Part shown: piece after piece, positions 6,230 through 13,645 of the stretch
Layout: each line of letters begins with the position of its first letter
How positions within the stretch are numbered: the stretch's first letter is position 1
Assembly: GCA_020439605.1 (NCBI GenBank)
Contig: JAGQSI010000004.1
Coordinates: 1-27,507, forward strand
Origin: Acidimicrobiales bacterium
GTDB lineage: Bacteria; Actinomycetota; Acidimicrobiia; Acidimicrobiales; Iamiaceae
Direction: 5' to 3'
Length of the DNA stretch: 27,507 nucleotides
The notes under the pieces: generated by a model
The model's database searches: none
What the model was told of the DNA's origin: nothing
What the model saw: only the letters and a program-made list of their open reading frames with translations
Position numbers and translations under genes: made by a program

Positions 6230-7672
6230 TCATGTCCTCATTGGAGTGGGGCTACTTGGCCCATTATTAGCTGGAGGTGTGCTGGCGTTCAGGTGGATTC
6301 CCCACCTGTCGAGCTTCTCTCCCGAGGGGGTAAATGCCACAGGTATAGGGTGCTGGAACCTGGGCTTGGTACGACTTCTGGCTTGCAGTTTGTTACGGAG
6401 CTTGGTGATCGAGGGGGCCCGATTGGTCTTGCTCGGAGGCGTAGGCGGATTGGTGGGCTGGAACGCAAAGCCAGATGGGGTACTGAAGGTGAGCGGGTTT
6501 TTGGTGATGTTCAGAAGGCCCTGGTGGTGGAGCCGATGATGCGGGCCGCACAAACTCAAAAGGTTTTCAGGGTTGGTACTACCGCCATGTTCCCAATGGA
6601 CGATGTGATGGATCTCGAGCCCGACAGTGGTGTCACAGCCCGGGACGGTGCATTGGTGCTTGTCTCTAAAGAGGATGGCTCTGCGTAGCTTCGGACTGAT
6701 TGAACGGGTCTTGCGTCCAACACTGAGCGGTTCGCCATCCTGGTAATGGAGGACAGTTTCGAAGGCGTGGTCGCACAGCAGTCTCAGCCGTTCTGGCTCT
6801 GGGAGTTGTTGGCCGTATTGGTTGGTGAGACAAAGCTGACCGTCCCGGGTGGCATGCAGGTGATAGTTGATGAGGTAGCGATCCGGATTGGCATGTGCGG
6901 TTTGTCCAGCTTGTAGAACGGTTTCGCACATTGCAGCCAAAGCGTCAGTTCGAGAGGGCTTCTTGAGGGGAGCGACCTTGGTGTCCTCAGCTCCACCCTG
7001 AGCAGATTCGGTGCTCTTGTTGTACTGGCTGAAGAGATTGTCCCGCGTTGTTTGAAGAGCCTTCTCGAAGAGGTCTGCTTCTGTGTGGTCCAGACGAGCA
7101 CGCACGGTAGCTCCATGGTCGTCCCGACTGATCGACACCGTCTTGGGTGGTGGGGGCTTGGGGTCTTTTTTGTTGGAGTAACAACCGACGATGGTACGCA
7201 GTTGGTTGACTGACGCAGAGAGTGCCACCTCGGACGCGGATTGTTCGTACTCACTTGGACACAGCTGAGCGATCACGTCTGCTTGTTCGAGCGATATTTG
7301 CCCTGAGCGCAATAGCGAAAGGGTTTCTGGCAGCTCTTGATGGCGTTTTGCCAAGCGGCAGATCCGGTTGGCGGTGGTCTTGGAGACGCCGGTTTGCCAC
7401 GCGACGTACTGCCCCGCTGTGTACAGCCCAGGACCGACATGGTGGCCTTCTTCAAGAGTCAGAACGGTTAGATCTACGAGTTGCCCATGCGCAGCGTTGA
7501 CAATTCCGGCAATCGCTGAGTATTGCTCCGTGGCCGCAATGTAGAAATCGGTGTCATCCTCTCCACGCACACCACGCACACCAATCTCAACAACACCAGT
7601 GCCCCCGGCACTGCCTGTCGCACCTCTATTGACCTCTTCAGGCCCAGTGGCGGTAGTGGATGACTTGAACAT
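6230..7672 (-). CDS. DUF222-containing HNH endonuclease (13E12-repeat family type), SOS-controlled
   Basis: A 480-residue protein from ATG 7672. The first 40 residues are Gly/Thr-rich and low in complexity. A DUF222 region follows (about 45-310), beginning FYIAATEQYSAIAGIVNAAH. Then comes a C-terminal HNH nuclease at about 341-387: CTVPGCD, the metal-binding LEIHHIVHWEHGG with the His-His pair, N-x-E-N-L and C-x-x-HH-x-x-H. The last 80 residues are Pro/Thr-rich and basic. The family is abundant in actinobacteria, often in many copies (the 13E12 REP family of mycobacteria), and its function is unsettled. The start lies about 8 bases after a -10 (TATAGT, 7685-7680), so the mRNA is probably leaderless. 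A LexA-type box sits in the promoter spacer. Confidence 0.88.
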   Translation of the reverse strand: MFKSSTTATGPEEVNRGATGSAGGTGVVEIGVRGVRGEDDTDFYIAATEQYSAIAGIVNAAHGQLVDLTVLTLEEGHHVGPGLYTAGQYVAWQTGVSKTTANRICRLAKRHQELPETLSLLRSGQISLEQADVIAQLCPSEYEQSASEVALSASVNQLRTIVGCYSNKKDPKPPPPKTVSISRDDHGATVRARLDHTEADLFEKALQTTRDNLFSQYNKSTESAQGGAEDTKVAPLKKPSRTDALAAMCETVLQAGQTAHANPDRYLINYHLHATRDGQLCLTNQYGQQLPEPERLRLLCDHAFETVLHYQDGEPLSVGRKTRSISPKLRRAILFRDKHQCTVPGCDTTVGLEIHHIVHWEHGGSTNPENLLSLCGPHHRLHHQGLLNITKNPLTFSTPSGFAFQPTNPPTPPSKTNRAPSITKLRNKLQARSRTKPRFQHPIPVAFTPSGEKLDRWGIHLNASTPPANNGPSSPTPMRT

Positions 7673-7679
7673 GCACGAA

Positions 7680-7709
7680 ACTATACTCGACACGAACAGG
7701 TGTTCGCAA
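7680..7709 (-). promoter_or_regulatory. Sigma-70-type promoter of the HNH gene, near-leaderless
   Basis: Read on the minus strand, TTGCGA (7709-7704) is the -35 and TATAGT (7685-7680) the -10, with an 18-base spacer. A transcription start about seven bases after the -10 falls at or next to the ATG at 7672. The absence of a Shine-Dalgarno fits a leaderless transcript, common in actinobacteria. The SOS box overlaps the -35 and the spacer. Confidence 0.55.
7693..7706. promoter_or_regulatory. LexA/SOS box (CGAAC-N4-GTTCG)
   Basis: The perfect palindrome CGAACAGGTGTTCG (CGAACACCTGTTCG on the minus strand) matches the Gram-positive/mycobacterial SOS-box consensus CGAAC-N4-GTTCG. It overlaps the -35 and spacer of the HNH gene promoter, where bound LexA would block RNA polymerase. 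It is also 47 bases upstream of the divergent membrane protein gene, which might share the control. Several mycobacterial 13E12-family genes are known to carry LexA boxes, supporting the reading. Confidence 0.75.
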
Positions 7710-7752
7710 CCCCAAATGCGATATTCCTCGGATTTATGGCAATCTTGGCGAC

Positions 7753-8751
7753 ATGAGACGGCTAATCGCGGTGTTGCTGGTAATACTCGCTTCGGTGTCA
7801 TTTGCTCTGGCCGGCACAGGCACTTGGCTTCAACGAAACACGCTCAATGAGTCGGTTTGGGCGAAACGTGTTGGTCCTCTGGGCGAAGAGCCTGAGATTC
7901 AAGCTGCCGTGTCCAAGTGGGCAACCGTTCAACTGCTCACAACTGTTGACCTTCGCCGTCTGGTGGACGAGCACCTGATCGACACTTCCGGCCGTTTCAT
8001 TGGCCCTCTAGCCAACCGTGCCACTACGAACGTTGAGGCCTACGTGTCGCAACAGGTGGAACGATTTGTGACCTCGGAGCGCTTTGCCACCCTCTGGAAA
8101 AGCGCATCCACTCGGGCCCATCGAGAAGTGGTCAAGACACTTCGCGACGAGCGAGATTCGGTAAAGGCCAACGATGACAAAGTAGAGATCGACTTCACCC
8201 CAATTCTCCAGGAGATAATTGTCCAGATCACTGGGGACCTACCTCAGCTTCTTGGCGACGGGCTCACCAAGGAGATCTCGATTCCTCGCAATCTCGACAA
8301 TGAGGAGACCAGGTCCAGGCTTTCCGCCACACTGAACGTTTCGCTGCCTCCTCGGTGGGGCACGATCACGTTCTATGACAGGGGCAAGCTGTCCACTACG
8401 CAGACGGTGGTGTATTGGACGGACCGGTTGCCGATCGCAGCCACTGCACTCACTGCGGTACTAGCAATCGGGGCCCTTGTCATCTCCAATCGTCGTCGCT
8501 CAACCGCCGTAGCCTTGGCATGCGGGTTTGCACTCATGTCTGCGCTGGTCTGGATCGGCACCACGGTCTCACAAGCCCAAGCGATCGACACCGTTCGAGG
8601 TCAGGTGAACAGGGACGCCGCCAAGGTGATTCTCGACATAATCGTCGGTCCGTTGACCACCGCTGCTCTCATCTCGACGGTGGTGATGTTGGTAACAGCA
8701 GTCATCCTCGGCGTGGCACTGCCAAAGTCAAAGAAGTCCGTTTCGCTCTAG
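7753..8751 (+). CDS. Membrane protein of unknown function
   Basis: A 332-residue protein with an N-terminal hydrophobic segment (residues 3-22, RLIAVLLVILASVSFALAG) that could be a signal anchor. A soluble, probably extracytoplasmic region of about 200 residues begins with TWLQRNTLNESVWAKRVGPLGEEPEIQAAVSKWA. Three C-terminal membrane helices follow at about 227-246, 250-270 and 293-322, ending in a basic tail. The 'N-x-L-x-x-x-x-W-x-x-x-x-x-P-L-x-x-x-P-x-x-Q-x-A' beginning recalls uncharacterised actinobacterial integral membrane proteins; no function is assigned. It is divergent from the HNH gene across an 80-base gap holding the SOS box, and 94 bases before the ABC transporter. The ATG has no obvious ribosome-binding site. 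Confidence 0.7.
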   Translation: MRRLIAVLLVILASVSFALAGTGTWLQRNTLNESVWAKRVGPLGEEPEIQAAVSKWATVQLLTTVDLRRLVDEHLIDTSGRFIGPLANRATTNVEAYVSQQVERFVTSERFATLWKSASTRAHREVVKTLRDERDSVKANDDKVEIDFTPILQEIIVQITGDLPQLLGDGLTKEISIPRNLDNEETRSRLSATLNVSLPPRWGTITFYDRGKLSTTQTVVYWTDRLPIAATALTAVLAIGALVISNRRRSTAVALACGFALMSALVWIGTTVSQAQAIDTVRGQVNRDAAKVILDIIVGPLTTAALISTVVMLVTAVILGVALPKSKKSVSL

Positions 8752-8845
8752 GCGTCTAAAGGCAAGTCCGCCCCATTTGTCCACTCGGTGCACCAAGAGG
8801 AGCAACGGAGGAACTGTCACATCCCTGCCGTAGTCTGCAAGCGCC

Positions 8846-10708
8846 ATGTACCCGTCGGTTATGCACCGCATGATGAGCACGGACCCCTCGGTTCGTTCCG
8901 CAACCCTTACTCCAGGGCTGGTGCGTCGCGTCTGGCAGTTCGCATCTGCGTATCGCTCTCGGGTGGCTGGCTTCTTGGTCCTAGTTGTTCTGCAGGCCAT
9001 TTTGGGCCTGGCGCCGGCTTTGGTGATCAAGGCGATCATTGACGACGCAGTCCCCCACGATGACACGGCAATGGTTGGTTGGCTAGCAGGGCTCCTCGTA
9101 GGGGTGGCGCTCATTCAGGCAGTAGCTGGGATGGCCGAGAGGTATCTGTCTTCCACCATTGGAGAAGGGCTTATTTATGACCTTCGAGTCGCGCTGTTCG
9201 ACCATGTGCAGCGCCAACCCATCGCCTTCTTCACTCGCACTCAAACCGGTGCGCTGGTCAGCCGACTCAACAACGACGTAATCGGTGCCCAGCGTGCTGT
9301 GACCGGCACGTTGGGCACGGTGGTATCCAACGTGGTCACGCTCGCCACAACTCTCACAGCGATGGCGCTGCTCGAATGGCGTCTCACGTTGCTGGCACTC
9401 GTCTTGCTTCCAGTGTTTCTGCTTCCTGCTCGCAAAGTAGGCGGCCGCCTAGCTGGTATCACCCGCGAGGGCTATGACCTCAACGCGTCCATGAACTCCA
9501 CCATGACAGAGCGTTTCGGAGTGTCCGGTGCACTGCTTGTGAAGCTGTTTGGTAACCACAACGTCGAGACAGAGTCCTTTGGCCAACGCGCAGGCAAGGT
9601 CCGAGACATTGGAGTGCGCTCGGCCATGTACACCCGCACGTTCGCCACGGCTCTCACCTTGGTGGGCGCAATAGGTACGGCGGTCATCTATTTGATCGGT
9701 GGTCGCCTGGTGATCTCCGGGGCGATCACTACCGGGACTCTGGTGGCGCTCGGGGTGTTCGTGGTTCAGATCTATGCGCCGCTCACAAGCCTCACCAACG
9801 CTCGAGTGGATCTGATGAGTGCGTTCGTCTCGTTTGATCGGGTCTTCGAAGTGCTCGACTCACCAAACCCGATCACAGACAAGCCAGACGCAACAAGCCT
9901 GACAAAGCCTTCGGGACTAGTTGAGTTTGATCACGTGACCTTCACCTACCCGAGTGGTACTGAAAACTCGGTTGGTTCTTTGGAGAGCCAGGCTCAGCTA
10001 GCAGCACCTGACGCCGGGTCAGGGCCGGTGCTTCATGACCTGTCATTCACCATCAAACCCGGTCAGCTCGTCGCGTTGGTCGGGCCTTCAGGGGCGGGCA
10101 AAACCACTGTGAGCCAGCTCATCACCCGTCTCTACGACGTCACCGAAGGTTCGGTACAAGTAGACGGACATGATGTTCGAGACCTCACTCAAGCCTCGCT
10201 TCGAGCCGCCATCGGAGTGGTCAGCCAGGATCCCCACCTATTTCATGAATCGGTTGCAGACAACTTGCTCTACGCCAGGCCAGAAGCAACCCAAGAAGAA
10301 CTCGAATCAGCAGCCAAGAGTGCGCGCATCCATGACGTGATCGCGGCTTTGCCTGATGGCTACAACACGGTGGTTGGAGAACGCGGCTATCGCTTGTCAG
10401 GTGGTGAGAAGCAGCGCCTGGCAATTGCGAGAATGCTGCTGAAGGATCCGGCGATAGTGATTCTCGATGAAGCCACGTCCAATCTCGATAGCGAGAATGA
10501 GGCTGCAGTTCAACTGGCGCTAGCCGAGGCGCTCGAGGGCCGGACCAGCATTGTGATTGCCCACCGTCTTTCTACCATCGTCAATGCCGATCAGATCCTG
10601 GTTCTTGATGAGGGTCGACTCGTGGAGCAAGGCCGTCACCAAGACCTTCTGGCCGCAGATGGCCTCTACGCGGACCTATATCGAACCCTTCTTCGCAACC
10701 CGAAGTAG
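8846..10708 (+). CDS. ABC exporter, fused permease and ATPase (MsbA/MDR type)
   Basis: A 620-residue half-transporter that should dimerise in the inner membrane and export a lipid, drug or peptide using ATP. The six-helix transmembrane domain spans about residues 30-330 (first helix GFLVLVVLQAILGLAPALVI). The nucleotide-binding domain follows, with Walker A GPSGAGKTT (413-421), Q-loop SQDPHLF, signature LSGGEKQR (517-524), Walker B AIVILDEAT (Glu542) and H-loop His573. A 25-residue Ser/Ala-rich insert after the first strand of the ATPase (TENSVGSLESQAQLAAPDAG) is slightly unusual. An in-frame TAG at 8831 limits the start to ATG 8846 or the nearby ATGs at 8861, 8870 and 8873. The substrate is unknown, and the neighbours give no clear clue. 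Confidence 0.9.
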   Translation: MYPSVMHRMMSTDPSVRSATLTPGLVRRVWQFASAYRSRVAGFLVLVVLQAILGLAPALVIKAIIDDAVPHDDTAMVGWLAGLLVGVALIQAVAGMAERYLSSTIGEGLIYDLRVALFDHVQRQPIAFFTRTQTGALVSRLNNDVIGAQRAVTGTLGTVVSNVVTLATTLTAMALLEWRLTLLALVLLPVFLLPARKVGGRLAGITREGYDLNASMNSTMTERFGVSGALLVKLFGNHNVETESFGQRAGKVRDIGVRSAMYTRTFATALTLVGAIGTAVIYLIGGRLVISGAITTGTLVALGVFVVQIYAPLTSLTNARVDLMSAFVSFDRVFEVLDSPNPITDKPDATSLTKPSGLVEFDHVTFTYPSGTENSVGSLESQAQLAAPDAGSGPVLHDLSFTIKPGQLVALVGPSGAGKTTVSQLITRLYDVTEGSVQVDGHDVRDLTQASLRAAIGVVSQDPHLFHESVADNLLYARPEATQEELESAAKSARIHDVIAALPDGYNTVVGERGYRLSGGEKQRLAIARMLLKDPAIVILDEATSNLDSENEAAVQLALAEALEGRTSIVIAHRLSTIVNADQILVLDEGRLVEQGRHQDLLAADGLYADLYRTLLRNPK

Positions 10709-10829
10709 AGACCGATCAAGTCATCGGATCCAAAGCACAACAAACAACGCAACGAACAACGCGAAGGCTCCAAACAGCGATAGGGTCGAACCCGCCAAAA
10801 GACGACGCTTAGTCCCGAAAGGACCAGAC

Positions 10830-11414
10830 ATGGCCATTGAGCTCCCACCGCTTCCGTTTGCCGAAGATGCCCTCGCAGACAAAGGCCTCTCCGCAGAGAC
10901 CATCCAGTACCACTATGGCAAGCATCACGCCACCTACGTGAACGTGCTCAACGGCCTTGTCGAAGGCACAGACCACGCTGATTCTTCGCTTGAGGAGATC
11001 ATCCTCGCCGCAGATGCTGGCCCATTGTTCAACAACGCTGCGCAGGTCTGGAACCACACCTTCTACTGGAACTGCCTCTCCCCCAACGGCGGCGGTGCAC
11101 CCACCGGAGAACTTGGCGACGCAATCAACTCTGCGTTCGGTTCCTATGAGGCGTTCTCCACCGAGTTTGCTGAGGCCGCGAAGACCACCTTCGGTTCTGG
11201 TTGGGCATGGCTGGTTGACGATGGCGGCTTGAAGATCCAAAAGACCTTCAATGCTGATCTTCCGCTCAAGCACGGTGTGAAGGCTCTGCTCACCATCGAT
11301 GTGTGGGAGCACGCCTACTACATCGATTGGCGCAACGCCCGCCCCGACTACATCACCAACTTCCTCACCAACTTGGTGAACTGGGACTTCGTCTCCCAGA
11401 ACCTCGCTAGCTAG
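10830..11414 (+). CDS. sodB: Superoxide dismutase, iron type
   Basis: A 194-residue Fe/Mn-family superoxide dismutase that converts superoxide to oxygen and hydrogen peroxide in the cytoplasm. Metal ligands are His28 (in YHYGKHH), His76 (WNHTFYW), Asp157 and His161 (DVWEHAYY). The AAQVWNHTFYWNCLSP segment with Gln72, and absence of the Mn-type GGH/Gln146 pattern, point to the iron-type (SodB) branch. The ATG at 10830 is chosen because the family's N-terminus starts there and GAAAGGA lies seven bases upstream. The frame stays open further upstream into the ABC gene, but that extension has no homology. A strong hairpin ends the gene, and it is probably transcribed alone. Metal preference remains a prediction. 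Confidence 0.95.
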   Translation: MAIELPPLPFAEDALADKGLSAETIQYHYGKHHATYVNVLNGLVEGTDHADSSLEEIILAADAGPLFNNAAQVWNHTFYWNCLSPNGGGAPTGELGDAINSAFGSYEAFSTEFAEAAKTTFGSGWAWLVDDGGLKIQKTFNADLPLKHGVKALLTIDVWEHAYYIDWRNARPDYITNFLTNLVNWDFVSQNLAS

Positions 11415-11435
11415 ATCTCACCAGCTAGATCTAGC
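11410..11435. repeat. Repeated GCTAGATCT with a 12-base palindrome after sodB
   Basis: GCTAGATCT occurs at 11410-11418, overlapping the sodB stop codon, and again at 11424-11432. The second copy is part of the perfect palindrome GCTAGATCTAGC (11424-11435). It lies just before the sodB terminator hairpin. No function is assigned; it could fold into a small stem or be chance. CTAG is often rare in bacterial genomes, which makes the cluster notable. Confidence 0.4.
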
Positions 11436-11454
11436 AAACAATTCAAGCCCTCGT

Positions 11455-11500
11455 TGAGCGCCTGCGTCGGGTCCCCTTGCGGATCGGACGCAGGCGCTCA
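11455..11500 (+). terminator. Hairpin terminator after sodB
   Basis: TGAGCGCCTGCGTC (11455-11468) and GACGCAGGCGCTCA (11487-11500) are perfect 14-base complementary arms around an 18-base loop. No T-tract follows, so it is an L-shaped or factor-assisted terminator of the kind common in GC-rich actinobacteria. It separates sodB from xseA. Confidence 0.7.
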
Positions 11501-11535
11501 CTGTTAGTACCACCAGAGCGAAGTACGGTCACAGG

Positions 11536-12843
11536 GTGCATTTCGATGAGGACGGCTCCACCACATGGTCCGTAGCCGAACTCTCGTCTCATCTCACCCG
11601 CCTGCTCGCCGGGGCGTTTCCTGATGACGTGTGGGTTTCAGGTCAGATCCGCAACCTGAACCGCTCCAACAACGGCCACGTCTATTTCAATCTCGCCGAA
11701 CCGTCGCCCGGAGACCAACAGCCTCAAGCACAGCTATCAGTGACACTGCTGGCGCCAGAAAAGGAACAGGTCAACAAGCAATTGGTGCGTGCCGGTGGAA
11801 CGGTGCGCATGACCGACGGTATCGAGGTGCGGATCTGTGGACGGATCCGTTGGTACGGCCCGCGTGGAACACTCCAGTTGCGCATGCACGCCATAGATCC
11901 GGCGTTCACGCTCGGCAGGCTTCAAGAGGACCGAGATCGTCTCCTCGCCGAGCTCAAAGCAGATGGTTCACTCGAGCGAAATGGGCGCCTTCGCCTGCCT
12001 CTGCTCCCACTACGTGTCGGCTTGATCACCAGCAGAGGCTCGGCCGCTCATGCCGACGTGCTCTCTGAACTCAACTCAAGCGGTATCGGCTTTGAGGTCT
12101 TGTTCAGCGATGCAAGAACTCAAGGGCTCGACAGTCCTGAGTCGGTTGCCCGAGCGCTCAAGCTCCTCGGCGCCAGGGACCTAGACGTCATTCTCCTCAT
12201 CCGTGGAGGTGGATCCAAGACAGATCTGGCCAGTTTCGATTCTGAGATGATCGCGAGGGCCATCGCAGATTGTCCGGTTCCGGTCTTCAGCGGCATAGGC
12301 CACGAGGTGGATCGATCCATCGCGGACGAAGTGGCCCACAGCGCCCACAAGACTCCCACTGCGGCGGCACGAGCAGTTGTGGAACATGTGCTGGGATTTG
12401 GCCGCGCGGTGGACTCGAAGGCACAGCGCCTGCATCAGGACGTGACGAGAGTTACCCGCCTGGCGCACCAACGTCTTGAGGACCGCTCGGTCCGCACCTC
12501 TAGGTCTGCCGCCACCGCCTTGGTCAGAGCGCAACGATCCACCAACGAAGTCATCGCCGCGCTTCGACGGGCCAGTTCGCTACGCATGAATACCGCTCAA
12601 CAACGCCTCGCCACCAAAGAGGCCCGCATCAACGCTCATGACCCAGCTCTCGCTCTTGCGCGCGGATGGTCCATCACCACCACCGCCGCCGGCAAGGTAC
12701 TTCGAGATCCAGCGGATGCGCCTGCTGGGACCGAACTCGTGACTCGTCTCAGCGGCGGAACCGTACGCAGCACCGTCACCGCCAACTACACCGACACCAC
12801 CAACAATCCAGACACCAAAACCGAGGAACCCCGCAATGGCTAA
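11536..12843 (+). CDS. xseA: Exodeoxyribonuclease VII large subunit
   Basis: The 435-residue catalytic subunit of exonuclease VII, which degrades single-stranded DNA from both ends in the cytoplasm and acts in repair. The N-terminal OB-fold spans about residues 8-105 (WSVAELSSHLTRLLAGAFPDDVWVSGQI, GHVYFNL, GRIRWYGPRGTLQLRM). The nuclease domain has LRVGLITSRGSAAHADVL, the conserved IRGGGSKTDLASFDSEMIARAI, and PVFSGIGHEVDRSIADEVA followed by HKTPTAAA. A Thr/Asn-rich tail (NYTDTTNNPDTKTEEPRNG) ends the protein. The start is GTG at 11536 with no strong Shine-Dalgarno. The stop overlaps the start of xseB by eight bases, indicating coupled expression of the two subunits. Confidence 0.95.
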   Translation: MHFDEDGSTTWSVAELSSHLTRLLAGAFPDDVWVSGQIRNLNRSNNGHVYFNLAEPSPGDQQPQAQLSVTLLAPEKEQVNKQLVRAGGTVRMTDGIEVRICGRIRWYGPRGTLQLRMHAIDPAFTLGRLQEDRDRLLAELKADGSLERNGRLRLPLLPLRVGLITSRGSAAHADVLSELNSSGIGFEVLFSDARTQGLDSPESVARALKLLGARDLDVILLIRGGGSKTDLASFDSEMIARAIADCPVPVFSGIGHEVDRSIADEVAHSAHKTPTAAARAVVEHVLGFGRAVDSKAQRLHQDVTRVTRLAHQRLEDRSVRTSRSAATALVRAQRSTNEVIAALRRASSLRMNTAQQRLATKEARINAHDPALALARGWSITTTAAGKVLRDPADAPAGTELVTRLSGGTVRSTVTANYTDTTNNPDTKTEEPRNG

Positions 12844-13081
12844 GAAGGCCGCTCCCGACCCAGCTCCTGACCCGTCACTGGGGGATCTGCCCTACGTGGA
12901 TGCGATCTCCGAGCTAGACCAGATCCTTGATCGCCTTGAGCGTGATGACCCTGACGTGGATCAGATCGCCACCGATGTTGCCCGGGCTGCTGCACTGATT
13001 GCCCATTGCCGGTCCCGGATCACCGATACACGGCTACAGGTTGACGAAGTTCTGGGGTCCATCGAGGACGGTGAGGGCTAG
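12836..13081 (+). CDS. xseB: Exodeoxyribonuclease VII small subunit
   Basis: An 81-residue small subunit of exonuclease VII, several copies of which bind the large subunit. The typical two-helix core is visible: LPYVDAISELDQILDRLERD, then DQIATDVARAAALIAHCRSRITDTRLQVDEVL. A short Lys/Ala/Pro-rich N-terminus precedes it, and an acidic SIEDGEG tail ends it. The ATG lies inside the end of xseA (8-base overlap), the common arrangement for this pair. Its stop codon is part of a 17-base tandem repeat that reaches the stop of the convergent lipoprotein gene. Confidence 0.93.
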   Translation: MAKKAAPDPAPDPSLGDLPYVDAISELDQILDRLERDDPDVDQIATDVARAAALIAHCRSRITDTRLQVDEVLGSIEDGEG

Positions 13082-13115
13082 ACGACAGCGAGGACTAAAC
13101 GATAGCGAGAGCTAG
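13073..13115. repeat. 17-base tandem repeat between two convergent genes
   Basis: Two imperfect copies, GAGGGCTAGACGACAGC (13073-13089) and GAGGACTAAACGATAGC (13090-13106), differ at three positions. A third partial copy, GAGAGCTAG (13107-13115), follows. The array spans the xseB stop (TAG, 13079-13081) and the lipoprotein stop (13112-13114 on the minus strand). It looks like local slippage duplication in the short intergenic space. No hairpin terminator was seen here. Confidence 0.55.
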
Positions 13116-13627
13116 TTACCCTGCTCGCGTTCATCGCAGCGCCCGTCGAATGTAAATGACTGTGCCTCACCGCCAACCTCAATGCGGTCCTGTCCGTCAA
13201 GAGGTACCGCGTTGCCTGCCATCTGGATACGGCTCCCTCGCAGGCGAGCCGATGTGATCTCCCCAGGAGCTCTGCCGCTGGAACTTCGCCGCTCCCAGGC
13301 CTCCTGACCGAACGCTGAAAGCCTGGAATCGTCGCCGGTTGGATCTAGATCTACGGTGAAACCGCTTGATGCGAGCACTGCAGTCTTGGCGTCATCTTCC
13401 ATACCCATGACCAGCTGAATGATTGCGCCGGCATCGCTGCGGCCAACTACGAAGATCGTCTCACCCATCAGCCCGCACGAGTCGAGGGTGTACGACTCGG
13501 TGTCGGTTCCTAGTGTGAGCCTGGCTGTGCGGTCCTGAAACTCAGGGCCTTTGGCGCACCCGGCAAGCCCGCCAATACCGAGAATCAAAGCAACAGTGGC
13601 GGTTGGGATGAAGATCCGCGAGATCAT
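13112..13627 (-). CDS. Small lipoprotein of unknown function
   Basis: A 171-residue putative lipoprotein from ATG 13627. The signal peptide MISRIFIPTATVALILGIGGLAGC ends in the lipobox LAGC with Cys24. The mature part is a beta-rich domain with two further cysteines, at SYTLDSCGLMG and near the C-terminus (FDGRCDE), which may form a disulfide. The layout, a Cys-containing strand early and a final 'SFTFDGRC' strand, loosely recalls LpqH-type actinobacterial lipoprotein antigens, though I cannot claim homology. A TTG at 13645 is an alternative start that would directly abut the divergent epimerase start. Expected location is the outer face of the membrane. Confidence 0.7.
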   Translation of the reverse strand: MISRIFIPTATVALILGIGGLAGCAKGPEFQDRTARLTLGTDTESYTLDSCGLMGETIFVVGRSDAGAIIQLVMGMEDDAKTAVLASSGFTVDLDPTGDDSRLSAFGQEAWERRSSSGRAPGEITSARLRGSRIQMAGNAVPLDGQDRIEVGGEAQSFTFDGRCDEREQGN

Positions 13628-13645
13628 CCCGGTAGTGTTGCCCAA

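Noticed and set aside
7673..7801. 43-residue N-terminal extension of the HNH nuclease
   Set aside because: It would cover the promoter and SOS box and overlap the divergent membrane protein gene. ATG 7672 fits the promoter and the protein.
8807..8811. GGAGG Shine-Dalgarno-like sequence upstream of the ABC transporter
   Set aside because: It is 34 bases from the first usable ATG and an in-frame TAG at 8831 lies between; no start codon is suitably placed.
10557..10829. In-frame upstream extension of the superoxide dismutase reading frame into the ABC transporter gene
   Set aside because: The family N-terminus starts at ATG 10830 with a good GAAAGGA ribosome-binding site. The extension has no recognisable homology and overlaps the end of another gene in a different frame.
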